Translations under genes and position numbers: made by a program | Origin: Rhodanobacter sp. | GTDB taxonomy: Bacteria > Pseudomonadota > Gammaproteobacteria > Xanthomonadales > Rhodanobacteraceae | NCBI GenBank assembly: GCA_024711345.1 | Contig: JANJTA010000013.1 | Location: forward strand, 1 to 64,000 | Length of the DNA: 64,000 nucleotides | Direction of reading: 5' to 3' | Notes under the pieces: generated by a model | Database searches by the model: none | What the model was told of the DNA's origin: nothing | What the model saw: the letters and a program-made list of their open reading frames with translations, nothing else | Part shown: piece by piece, positions 34,554 to 42,844 of the stretch | Position numbering within the stretch: the stretch's first letter is position 1 | Layout: every line of letters begins with the position of its first letter

Positions 34554-37454
34554 ATGAGCGCCACACCGACGATCCGTTCATCCCAGCCGCCGCCGGTGGC
34601 CAAGGATCTTGCGGCCCTGCATGCGGCGGTCGAACGCTTGTTCGAGGCTCCCGACGCTGCCGGCGTCATGGAAGTCTGCGAGCTCATGCTGGACAACCTC
34701 GGCATCCACGGCCGCCTGCGCTGGCGGCGCATGGACGAGCAGCCCGGTCACCTGGCCGGACAACTGGCGCTGGCGGAGGACCCGCAAGGCTCGCGCAGCC
34801 TGGTGCTGGAATGGGCCGATCTGCCGTTGCCCGAGCTCCTGCGCGACCGCCTGGACTGGCTGGGTCGGCTGGCCGACATCCGCCTGCACCAACTGGCCGA
34901 GACCAGCCGCCTGTACGAGGCCATCTCGCGGCTGGCCCAGGCCGAGCGGCTGCAGCGCGCGCTGTACGCGATCGCCGAACAGGCCGGCGCCGAGCACGAC
35001 ATGCCCGAGATGATGCGCTCGCTGCACGCCATCGTCAGCAGCCTGATGTACGCGGAAAATTTCTACATCGCGCTCTACGATGCGGCCACCGAGACGGTGC
35101 GTTTCCCCTATTACGTCGACATCAAGGACACCGATCCGCCGCTGCCGGAGCAGAGCGTGCCGCTGCACGAGATGCTGCACAGCCTGACCTGGAACCTGCT
35201 GCAGGAAGGCCGGCCGTTGATGGGTTCGATCGACGAGTTGCACCAGCAGTTCGGCGACCGCCTCGTGCCGCTCGGCCCCAGCTGCGAACACTGGCTTGGC
35301 GCACCGCTGCTGCGCGCCGGCCGCGTCGTCGGCGGCATCGTGATGCAGAGCTATCGCGCCGATACGCACTACTCGCGGCACGACCTGGAACTGCTGAACT
35401 ACGTGGCCCAGCACGTGCAGACCGCACTGGAGCGGCGCGAGGCGCACCTCGAACTGGGCCGCCGGGTGACCGACCGCACCGCTGCGCTGCGCGAGGCGAA
35501 CCGCGTACTGCGCCAGCAGGTACTGCAGCGCCAGCGCGGCGAGCGCCTGCAGGCGGCCCTGTTCCGCATCGCCGAGCTGGCCAACACCTCGGACAGCCTG
35601 GACAAGTTCTACGCGGCCATGCACCAGGTGATCAGCGGCCTGCTGTACGCGCGCAACTTCTACATCGCGCTGCTGGACGAGGAGAGCGGCCACCTCACCT
35701 TCCCCTACTCGGTCGACGACGTCGACCACGTGCGTCCGCCGCGTGCCCACGGCCGCGGCGCCACCGAGTACGTACTGCGCCATGCCAAGCCGCTGCTGGC
35801 CACGCCGGCCGAGATCGACCGCCTCAGCGCGCAGGGCGAGATCAGCCACTTCGGCGCGCGCTCGGTGTGCTGGTTGGGCGTGCCGCTGATCTGGGGCGGC
35901 AAGGCGATGGGCGTGCTGGCGCTGCAAAGCTACTCGCCCGAGCACACCTACACCGAGCGCGACCAGGAGCTGCTGACCTTCGTCAGTTACCACATCGCCA
36001 ACGCGCTGCAGCGCAAGCAGGCGGCCGCGTCACTGAAGCACGCCTATGCCGGGCTGGAGCGCCGCGTCACCGAGCGCACCCGCGCGCTGGCGCTGGCCAA
36101 CCGCGACCTGCGCGAACAGATCGCCGAGCGCGAGCGCGTCGAGCGCCGGCTGAAGTACGAGACCCTGCACGATTCGCTGACCGGCCTGCCGAACCGCACG
36201 TTGCTGCTGCAACGGCTGGAACAGGCCATGCAGCGCTACGCCGACAACCCCGACGAACAGTTCGCCGTGCTGTTCATCGACCTGGACCGTTTCAAGGTCA
36301 TCAACGACTCGGTCGGCCACCTGGTCGGCGACGATCTGCTGTTCCAGGTCGGCGGCCGCATCCGCGCCTGCCTGAAGACCCGCGACGTGGTCGCCCGCCT
36401 GGGCGGCGACGAGTTCGCGGTGCTGCTGGAAGGCATCGTCGAGACCGACAAGGCGACGCTGATCGCCGAGCGCATCATCAGCGAGCTGCAGACGCCGTTC
36501 CGGCTCGGCACCAAGGAGATCTTCACCTCCGCCTCGATCGGCATCGCGCTGGCCCGCCCGCATTACCGCCAGCCGGAGGAACTGCTGCGCGACGCCGATG
36601 CGGCCATGTACAACGCGAAGGACGGCGGCCGCCATCGCGCGGCGATGTTCGACGACCGCCTGCGCCGCGAGGCACTGTCGCTGCTGGACATGGAGAGCGA
36701 CCTGCGCCACGCGCTCAGCCGCAACGAGTTCGAGCCGTTCTACCAGCCGATCGTGGAACTGGCCGACGGCCGCGTCACCGGCTACGAGGCGCTGCTGCGC
36801 TGGCATCATCCCGAGCGCGGCCTGCTGCCGCCGCACGACTTCCTGCTGATCGCCGAGGAATGCGGCTGCGCCGAGGCGATCGACTGGCAGATCTTCGAAC
36901 AGGTGTGCACCCAGGCGGTGCGGCTGATCGGCGCCGACGGCTTCATCAGCATCAACGTGTCCGGCCGGCATTTTCGCTCGGCCGACCTCGACCAGCGCTT
37001 GCTCGCGCTGTTCGAACAGTACGCCGTGCCCACGCGCTGCATCCGCATCGAGGTCACCGAACACGCATTGCTGGAGAACCCGACCCAGGTCAAGCAGATG
37101 CTGCAGAACCTGCGCAGCCACGGCGTCGGCATCGCGCTGGACGATTTCGGCACCGGCTATTCCTCGCTCAGCTACCTGCACCAGTACCCGTTCGAGACGC
37201 TGAAGATCGACCGCTCGTTCATCACCGAACTGCCGCCGGACGACACCGAAACGCAGGGCCTGGCGCTGGTGCGCGCGATCCAGGTGCTGGCCGACTCGCT
37301 GCAGATGAAGGTGATCGCCGAAGGCATCGAGGACGAATCGCAGCGGCAGGCGTTGCTGCGTGTGGGTTGCCGCTACGGCCAGGGCTTCCTGTTCGCCGAG
37401 GCGCAGCCGGCCGCCACCTGGCTCGGCGCGGACAAGCCGCTGCTGCTGGCCTGA
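34554..37454 (+). CDS. GAF-GAF-GGDEF-EAL cyclic di-GMP protein
   Basis: A 966-residue cytoplasmic sensor enzyme with no membrane helix. A first GAF (about 130-290) and a second GAF (about 330-480) have related sequence (LYARNFYIALLDEESG, LMYAENFYIALYDAATE). A coiled coil follows (490-520), then a GGDEF domain with GGDEF at 617-621 and an EAL domain with EAL at 745-747. The EAL active-site residues can be followed (YEALLRW, INVSGRHF, IRIEVTEHALLEN, ALDDFGTGYSSLSYL, LKIDRSFI, VIAEGIE), so phosphodiesterase activity is expected. The GGDEF I-site position reads KTRD rather than RxxD, so product inhibition may be weakened. Which activity dominates cannot be told. Confidence 0.93.
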   Translation: MSATPTIRSSQPPPVAKDLAALHAAVERLFEAPDAAGVMEVCELMLDNLGIHGRLRWRRMDEQPGHLAGQLALAEDPQGSRSLVLEWADLPLPELLRDRLDWLGRLADIRLHQLAETSRLYEAISRLAQAERLQRALYAIAEQAGAEHDMPEMMRSLHAIVSSLMYAENFYIALYDAATETVRFPYYVDIKDTDPPLPEQSVPLHEMLHSLTWNLLQEGRPLMGSIDELHQQFGDRLVPLGPSCEHWLGAPLLRAGRVVGGIVMQSYRADTHYSRHDLELLNYVAQHVQTALERREAHLELGRRVTDRTAALREANRVLRQQVLQRQRGERLQAALFRIAELANTSDSLDKFYAAMHQVISGLLYARNFYIALLDEESGHLTFPYSVDDVDHVRPPRAHGRGATEYVLRHAKPLLATPAEIDRLSAQGEISHFGARSVCWLGVPLIWGGKAMGVLALQSYSPEHTYTERDQELLTFVSYHIANALQRKQAAASLKHAYAGLERRVTERTRALALANRDLREQIAERERVERRLKYETLHDSLTGLPNRTLLLQRLEQAMQRYADNPDEQFAVLFIDLDRFKVINDSVGHLVGDDLLFQVGGRIRACLKTRDVVARLGGDEFAVLLEGIVETDKATLIAERIISELQTPFRLGTKEIFTSASIGIALARPHYRQPEELLRDADAAMYNAKDGGRHRAAMFDDRLRREALSLLDMESDLRHALSRNEFEPFYQPIVELADGRVTGYEALLRWHHPERGLLPPHDFLLIAEECGCAEAIDWQIFEQVCTQAVRLIGADGFISINVSGRHFRSADLDQRLLALFEQYAVPTRCIRIEVTEHALLENPTQVKQMLQNLRSHGVGIALDDFGTGYSSLSYLHQYPFETLKIDRSFITELPPDDTETQGLALVRAIQVLADSLQMKVIAEGIEDESQRQALLRVGCRYGQGFLFAEAQPAATWLGADKPLLLA

Positions 37455-37472
37455 GCGGGCAGCCCGCTCGCC

Positions 37473-38372
37473 TTACTGCGCCGTGCCCGGTGCGCCGGGA
37501 GCCGCGCCTTCGCTCAGCAGGTGCTCGGCGTCGATGCGGTCGAAGTGGTAGCGCTGCGCGCAGAACTCGCAGACCACCTCGATCTCGTCGCCGCGCGCGG
37601 CCAGCGCCGCCTCCACTTCGTCGCGGCCGAGCGAGCGCAGCATCGACGTCACCCGCTCGCGGCTGCAACTGCAGCCGAACGCCAGCGGGCGCGGCTCGAA
37701 CAGGCGCACCGATTCCTCGTGATACAGGCGGTACAGCAGTTGCTCCGGCGCACTGGCCAGCAGCTCCGCCGCGCCCAGCGTGGCGGTGAGGTGCATCACG
37801 CGGTTCCAGGCGTCGTCGTCCTGCACGCCGGCGTGGCCGCCCTCGCCCGGCATCTTCTGCAGCATCAGGCCGACCGCGCGCTCGCCGTCGGCGGCCAGCA
37901 GGATGCGCGCCGGCAGCTGCTCGGATTTCGTGAAGTAGTCTTCCAGCGAGGCGGCCAGCTCGGCATGACCGAGGTCGACCAGGCCCTGGTAGCGCTGGCC
38001 GCGATCGACGTTGCCGATGGTGATCGCCATGATCGCGCCGGCCAGCGCATCCAGCGCCAGCGGTGCGGACAGCGGCTCGTTCCAGCGCGCCAGCCCGCGC
38101 AGGCGGCCCTGGTCGCTGCACTCGGCAAACAGCAGGCGCAACGCGTCCGAACTCTTCAGCTCGATCGACAGCGCGCCGTCCAGCTTGATGCCCCCGGTCA
38201 GCAGCGCGCTGGCCGCCAGCGCCTCGCCCAGCAGGGCGTGCAGCGCCGGCGGGTAGTCCGCGCGGCCGGCCACTTCGCGCCAGGCCGGCCCCAGCCGCAC
38301 CAGGGTGCCGCGCACGCCGGCGCGCTCGAGCAGGAAGCGGTGCAACACGTCGTCCACAGGCAGTTCGTCCAC
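37473..38372 (-). CDS. hslO: Hsp33 redox-regulated chaperone
   Basis: Holdase chaperone activated by oxidation and heat in the cytoplasm. The 299-residue product has the Hsp33 fold segments (GEALAASALLTGGIKLDGALSIELKS, AIMAITIGN) and the C-terminal zinc switch with all four cysteines, CxC in FGCSCSRERV and CxxC in CEFCAQRYHFD. Length is normal. It is convergent with the GGDEF-EAL gene (18 bp apart) and divergent from mtgA. Confidence 0.94.
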   Translation of the reverse strand: MDELPVDDVLHRFLLERAGVRGTLVRLGPAWREVAGRADYPPALHALLGEALAASALLTGGIKLDGALSIELKSSDALRLLFAECSDQGRLRGLARWNEPLSAPLALDALAGAIMAITIGNVDRGQRYQGLVDLGHAELAASLEDYFTKSEQLPARILLAADGERAVGLMLQKMPGEGGHAGVQDDDAWNRVMHLTATLGAAELLASAPEQLLYRLYHEESVRLFEPRPLAFGCSCSRERVTSMLRSLGRDEVEAALAARGDEIEVVCEFCAQRYHFDRIDAEHLLSEGAAPGAPGTAQ

Positions 38373-38480
38373 GGCAAGCGTCTCTTCGGGTCAAGCGCCA
38401 CAGATGGGGGCACCAGCGCGCCCGGACAACGCCCTGGCGGCTGGCCCTTATACTGCCTGCCTCCTTCCGCGCATACCGCC

Positions 38481-39221
38481 ATGCCTTTTCTGTCCCGCCG
38501 CACCCCGCTGGCACGTCTGCTGCGCATGCTGGCGATCGCACTGCTGGCATGGCTGGCGCTGAGCTGGCTGGTGGTGCTGGTGTTGCGCTTCATGCCGCCA
38601 TGGACCTCGGCAGTGATGCTGGAGCGCCAGCTCGGCGCGTGGATCCACGGCGAGAAGGATTTCCGGCTGCGCCAGCACTGGGTGCCGTGGCAGCAGGTGT
38701 CGGGCTGGGTGCCGCTGGCGATGGTGGCCGGTGAGGACCAGAAGTTCCCCTATCACCACGGCTTCGATCTCGACTCGATCCAGGACGCGCTCGACGCCGC
38801 CGATGACGGCAAGCGCCTGCGCGGCGCCAGCACGCTCAGCCAGCAAACCGCCAAGAACCTGTTCCTGTGGAACGGCCGCAGCTTCGTGCGCAAGGGGCTG
38901 GAGGCGTACTTCACCGTGCTGATCGAATTGACCTGGCCCAAGCGGCGCATCCTCGAGGTGTACATGAACATCGCCGAGCTGGGCGACGGCATCTACGGCG
39001 TGGGGGCGGCCAGCGAGGCGTACTTCCACGTGCCGCCGGCGCAACTCGGGCCGGCCCAGGCTGCCCGCCTCGCCGCGGTGTTGCCGAACCCGCGGCGCCT
39101 GCATGCCGACCGCCCCAGCGCCTACGTGCAGCGCCGCGCGGCGTGGATCCAGCGGCAGATGTACCAGCTCGGCGGCCCCGGCTACCTCGACCGCCGCGTG
39201 TCGCCGCGCGCGGCGCGCTGA
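38481..39221 (+). CDS. mtgA: Monofunctional biosynthetic peptidoglycan transglycosylase
   Basis: Polymerises lipid II glycan strands; inner-membrane anchored with a periplasmic GT51 domain. The 246-residue product has one N-terminal helix (about 15-37) and GT51 motifs: the catalytic Glu in VAGEDQKFPYHHGFD, then RGASTLSQQTAKNLFLWNGRS, RRILEVYMNIAELGDGIYG and the late AAVLPNP. No transpeptidase domain. The ATG directly precedes the membrane anchor. Confidence 0.95.
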   Translation: MPFLSRRTPLARLLRMLAIALLAWLALSWLVVLVLRFMPPWTSAVMLERQLGAWIHGEKDFRLRQHWVPWQQVSGWVPLAMVAGEDQKFPYHHGFDLDSIQDALDAADDGKRLRGASTLSQQTAKNLFLWNGRSFVRKGLEAYFTVLIELTWPKRRILEVYMNIAELGDGIYGVGAASEAYFHVPPAQLGPAQAARLAAVLPNPRRLHADRPSAYVQRRAAWIQRQMYQLGGPGYLDRRVSPRAAR

Positions 39222-39319
39222 GCCGCGCGCGGCCGGTTCACGACTTCACTACACGCCGGCGTGAAGGCGGCGCTAGACTCGCCGCAGACGGCCCGTCCGG
39301 GCCGCAGGGAGACCCAAGC

Positions 39320-39748
39320 ATGAGCCAGGTCAAACATCTGCTGCAGGGCAAGGGCAACGCGATCTACAGCATTGCGCCGGATGCGCCGGTGCTCGATGCG
39401 ATCAAGCACATGGCCGAGCACCGGATCGGAGCGCTGCTGGTGATGCGCGGCGAAGAGCTGGTCGGCGTGATGTCCGAACGCGACTACGCGCGCAAGGTGA
39501 TCCTGCAGGGCCGCTCCTCCTCGCAGACCGCGGTGTCCGACATCATGAGCGGCAGCCCGCTGACGGTGAGCCCGGACACCGACGTGTTCGACTGCATGCG
39601 CCTGTGTACCGACAGCCGCGTGCGCCACTTGCCCGTGGTGCAGGACGGCAAGGTGGTGGGGGTGATCTCGATCGGCGACCTGGTCAAGGCGGTGATCGAT
39701 GCGCAGGCCGAGCAGATCGAGCACCTGCAGCGCTACATCACCAGCTGA
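39320..39748 (+). CDS. CBS-domain pair protein
   Basis: A 142-residue cytoplasmic protein made of two CBS domains (VLDAIKHMAEHRIGALLVM ... VGVMSERDYARKVI, and VFDCMRLCTDSRVRHLPVV ... VGVISIGDLVKAVI). Such stand-alone pairs bind adenine nucleotides and act as regulatory modules, but the partner is unknown. It stands alone after mtgA (98 bp) and before a perfect terminator-like hairpin. Confidence 0.9.
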   Translation: MSQVKHLLQGKGNAIYSIAPDAPVLDAIKHMAEHRIGALLVMRGEELVGVMSERDYARKVILQGRSSSQTAVSDIMSGSPLTVSPDTDVFDCMRLCTDSRVRHLPVVQDGKVVGVISIGDLVKAVIDAQAEQIEHLQRYITS

Positions 39749-39762
39749 GAGCCGGGATGCGG

Positions 39763-39790
39763 GAAAGCATCGGCTCAAGCCGATGCTTTC
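39763..39790. terminator. Perfect 13-bp palindromic hairpin shared by two convergent genes
   Basis: GAAAGCATCGGCT (39763-39775) and its exact complement (39778-39790) are separated by 2 bases. It ends the CBS transcript on the plus strand and contains the stop codon and last codons of the convergent transporter gene on the minus strand. Confidence 0.75.
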
Positions 39791-41118
39791 GTGCCCTCGC
39801 CGACGGGCACGTGCTCGTCCGGCGCCAGGTCCGGCGACCAGCCCGCGCGGCGCGCCACCACCGCCGCCAGCGCGGCGACGCCGGCACCGGCCAGGGCCAG
39901 CCCGCCGATGCCCCAGCCGAGCAGACGCAAACCGCTCACCGCGCTGGTCACCACCACGTCGCCGAAGCGCCACACCGCGGTCTCGACGAAGTTCTTGCCT
40001 TTGTAGCGCGTTTCGCGCGGCACCCGCGTGTACAGCGCGTCCACCGCCGGCTTGGTCATGCCGTAGGCGAAGCCGCGCGTGGTCACGCTCATCACCGCCA
40101 GCAGCGGCACCGCGTAGCCCAGCAGCCCCACGTCGACGCCACCGAGCAGCGCCACTGCCGCCAGCAGCGCCACGTTCACCAGTGCGGGCAGCAGCAGGCC
40201 CCAGCCGGCGCCATGGCGGATCAGCAACCAGCGGGTCACGCTCAGCTGCAGCAGCGCACCGAGCAGGTTGGTGGCCAGGTCCAGATCGTTGTAGAACGCC
40301 GTGCGCGACACCGCGTCGGCAAAGTGCGCCTTGGCGTAATCGGCCACCAGCGCGTAGGCCAGCGTGCCGATGCCGTCGCCGAACAGCATCAGCAGGGCCA
40401 TGTAGCGCAGGAACGGGCGCGACCACAGCTCCTTGACGCCGGCCCACAGCGAACCGCCCACCGCCTCCTCGCTGCCGCCGCCCGAGTTCCGGCCGTGCCC
40501 GGTCGAGAGCCGCAGCAGCAGCGCCAGCGCCAGTGCCAGCGCCAGCGCCGAGACCAGCAGCAGCGGCGCCACGCCGATCGTCCGCACCAGCAGCTTGGTC
40601 ACCAGCGGACCGAACAGCGCCCCACCCATGCCGCCCAGCGCGATCAGCGAGAACACCCGCCGCGCCTGCGCGCTGGAGAAGATGTCGGCCATGAAGCTCC
40701 AGAACAGCGACACCACGAACAGGTTGAACACGCTGACCCAGACGAAGAACAGCACGCCCAGCTCGCGCGCGCCAATGCGCTCCTGCGCCATGAACGCCGG
40801 CACGAACGCCAGCAGGCACGCGATGAAGAAGCCGTAGCTCCAGCCCAACAGCGGCCGGCGCCGGAAGCGCGCCACCAGCATGCCGAACAGCGGCGTCAGC
40901 AGCAGCATCACCACGAACACCGCGCCGTAGAACAGCGGCAGCGACTGCGAGCCGACCGCCCCGCTCAGTTGGTCACGCACCGGCCGGATGATGTAGTACG
41001 AGGTCATCACGAAGAAGAACGCCAGCGCGGACAGCATCGGCGTGGCAGCTTGTTCCACTGATGGCGGGCGGGGCAAACTCACGGGGACATCCGGCGTGGG
41101 GCGCGGCAAGCCTAGCAC
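39775..41118 (-). CDS. NTP/NTP-exchange-like / MFS membrane transporter
   Basis: A 447-residue inner-membrane protein with about 12 hydrophobic helices. Segments such as MLSALAFFFVMTSYYIIRPVRDQL, FWSFMADIFSSAQARRVFSLIALGGMGGALFGP and RYKGKNFVETAVWRFGDV match the family named NTP/NTP exchange (ATP/ADP-translocase-like) or MFS in free-living Proteobacteria. The substrate is unknown and need not be a nucleotide. The start is uncertain: GTG at 41118 is given, but ATG at 41037 (before the first helix) is equally possible. It is divergent from the GMC gene with 35 bp between the starts. Its stop lies in a hairpin. Confidence 0.8.
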   Translation of the reverse strand: MLGLPRPTPDVPVSLPRPPSVEQAATPMLSALAFFFVMTSYYIIRPVRDQLSGAVGSQSLPLFYGAVFVVMLLLTPLFGMLVARFRRRPLLGWSYGFFIACLLAFVPAFMAQERIGARELGVLFFVWVSVFNLFVVSLFWSFMADIFSSAQARRVFSLIALGGMGGALFGPLVTKLLVRTIGVAPLLLVSALALALALALLLRLSTGHGRNSGGGSEEAVGGSLWAGVKELWSRPFLRYMALLMLFGDGIGTLAYALVADYAKAHFADAVSRTAFYNDLDLATNLLGALLQLSVTRWLLIRHGAGWGLLLPALVNVALLAAVALLGGVDVGLLGYAVPLLAVMSVTTRGFAYGMTKPAVDALYTRVPRETRYKGKNFVETAVWRFGDVVVTSAVSGLRLLGWGIGGLALAGAGVAALAAVVARRAGWSPDLAPDEHVPVGEGTKASA

Positions 41119-41153
41119 GCGATTCCGCCGATCCCGTCACGCTGGGGAATGCC

Positions 41154-42752
41154 ATGGACCATTACGACTACCTCATCGTCGGCGCCGGCTCGGCCGGTTG
41201 CGTGCTGGCCAACCGGCTCAGCGCCGATCCGGCCGCGCGCGTGCTGCTGCTCGAAGCCGGCCCCTCCGACTGGAACCCGCTGATCCACCTGCCTGCCGGC
41301 ATCGCCCGGCTGGCCAACCACCGTGCGCTCAACTGGAACTACCGCACCGAGCCGGAACCGGCGCTCGGCCAGCGCCGTCTGTGGTGGCCGCGCGGCAGGA
41401 CGCTCGGCGGTTCCAGCTCGATCAACGCGATGTGCTACGTCCGCGGCGTGGCGGCCGACTACGACGGCTGGGCCGCCGCCTGCGGCGACCCGCGCTGGTC
41501 ATGGCGCGAGGTGTTGCCGTGGTTCCTGCGCAGCGAGGACAACAGCCGCGGCGCCAGCGCGCTGCATAGCGTCGGTGGTCCGCTCGGCGTCGCCGACCTG
41601 CGCCACCACAACGTGCTGTCGGAAGCGCTGCTCGATGCGGCTGCCAGTGCCGGCTTCGCGCGCAACGACGACTTCAACGGCGAGCGGCAGGCCGGCTTCG
41701 GGCTGTACCAGGTGACCCAGCGCCATGGCGCGCGCTGCTCCAGCGCCACGGCGTTCCTGAAGCCGGTGCGCCAGCGCGCGAACCTGCAGGTGCGCACGCA
41801 TGCGCTGGTCGAGCGCGTGCTGATCGAGCACGGCCGCGCCGTCGGCGTGCAGCTGCGGCGCGGCCGGCACGCTGCCGAACGGATCGCGGCCGACGAAGTG
41901 ATCCTCGCCGGCGGCGCAATCAACTCGCCGCAGCTGCTGATGCTGTCCGGGCTCGGCCAGGCCGACCATCTGCGCGAACACGGCATCGCCGTGCTCGCCG
42001 ACCTGCCCGGGGTCGGCGCCAACCTGCAGGATCATCTGGACATCTGCACGCTCGACGGCAACCCGAACCGCGTCAGCTACGACCACCTCAACGAACTGGC
42101 CGCCGGCTGGCGCTGGTTGCGCCATCGCGACGGGCCGGGCAGCTCCAACGTGGCCGAGGCCGGCGGCTTCGTGCGCAGCCGCTACGCCGCCGACGCGCGC
42201 TGCGACCTGCAGTTCCATTTCGTGCCGGCACTGCTCGACGACCACGGCCGCCACCGCCTGCCCGGCTACGGCTACACCCTGCATGCGTGCTACCTGCACC
42301 CGCACAGCCGCGGCCGGTTGCGCCTGCACTCGGCCGACCCGGCGCAACCGATCGCGATCCACGCCAACTACCTGGGCGACCCGGAAGGCCACGACCTGAA
42401 GCTGATGATCGAGGCGGCGCGGTTGTCGCGCGAGATCCTCGACCAGCCCGCATTCGCGCCGTTCCGCGGCGCGCCGGTGTTCCCCGAACGGCGCATTGGC
42501 AGCGACGCGGAGTACGTCGACTTCATCCGGCGCAAGGCCGAAACCATCTACCACCCGGTCGGCACCTGCCGCATGGGCAGCGACGATCGCGCGGTGGTCG
42601 ACAGCGAGCTGCGCGTGCATGGCGTGGACAAGCTGCGCGTGGTGGACGCTTCGGTGATGCCCAGCCTGCCCACCGGCAACACCAACGCGCCCACCATCAT
42701 GATCGCCGAGCGCGCCAGCGCACTGATCCGCGGGGAAGGACGAAGCCCGTAG
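41154..42752 (+). CDS. GMC family FAD-dependent oxidoreductase (choline dehydrogenase-like)
   Basis: Oxidises an alcohol using FAD; related to choline and alkanol dehydrogenases. The 532-residue product has the FAD motif IVGAGSAGCVLANRLS, the GMC signature GRTLGGSSSINAMCYVRG, ILAGGAINSPQLLMLSG, and the active-site His and Asn near YHPVGTCRMG and LPTGNTNAPTIMIAERA. Substrate unknown; no betaine genes nearby. GGGGAAT precedes the ATG. The TAG stop (42750-42752) is formed by the GTAGGAGC motif of a dispersed repeat. Confidence 0.92.
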   Translation: MDHYDYLIVGAGSAGCVLANRLSADPAARVLLLEAGPSDWNPLIHLPAGIARLANHRALNWNYRTEPEPALGQRRLWWPRGRTLGGSSSINAMCYVRGVAADYDGWAAACGDPRWSWREVLPWFLRSEDNSRGASALHSVGGPLGVADLRHHNVLSEALLDAAASAGFARNDDFNGERQAGFGLYQVTQRHGARCSSATAFLKPVRQRANLQVRTHALVERVLIEHGRAVGVQLRRGRHAAERIAADEVILAGGAINSPQLLMLSGLGQADHLREHGIAVLADLPGVGANLQDHLDICTLDGNPNRVSYDHLNELAAGWRWLRHRDGPGSSNVAEAGGFVRSRYAADARCDLQFHFVPALLDDHGRHRLPGYGYTLHACYLHPHSRGRLRLHSADPAQPIAIHANYLGDPEGHDLKLMIEAARLSREILDQPAFAPFRGAPVFPERRIGSDAEYVDFIRRKAETIYHPVGTCRMGSDDRAVVDSELRVHGVDKLRVVDASVMPSLPTGNTNAPTIMIAERASALIRGEGRSP

Positions 42753-42844
42753 GAGCGCACTTCATGCGCGATGCTCTTCGTCACGTGAGGAAAGGCAGCG
42801 CGCACGACCGAAGGACGTCCTTCGTGGACGAAGTGCGCTCCTAC
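42749..42844. repeat. REP-like inverted repeat, GTAGGAGCGCACTTC type
   Basis: Perfect 15-bp arms (42749-42763 and 42830-42844) flank an inner palindrome around AAGGACGTCCTT (about 42810-42821). It fills the gap between two convergent genes. Both gene stops (TAG at 42750-42752, and on the minus strand at 42843-42841) lie in the arms. Confidence 0.8.

Noticed and set aside
42810..42821. GGACGTCC core in the intergenic repeat as a met box
   Set aside because: It is the centre of the REP palindrome between two gene ends, not at a promoter.
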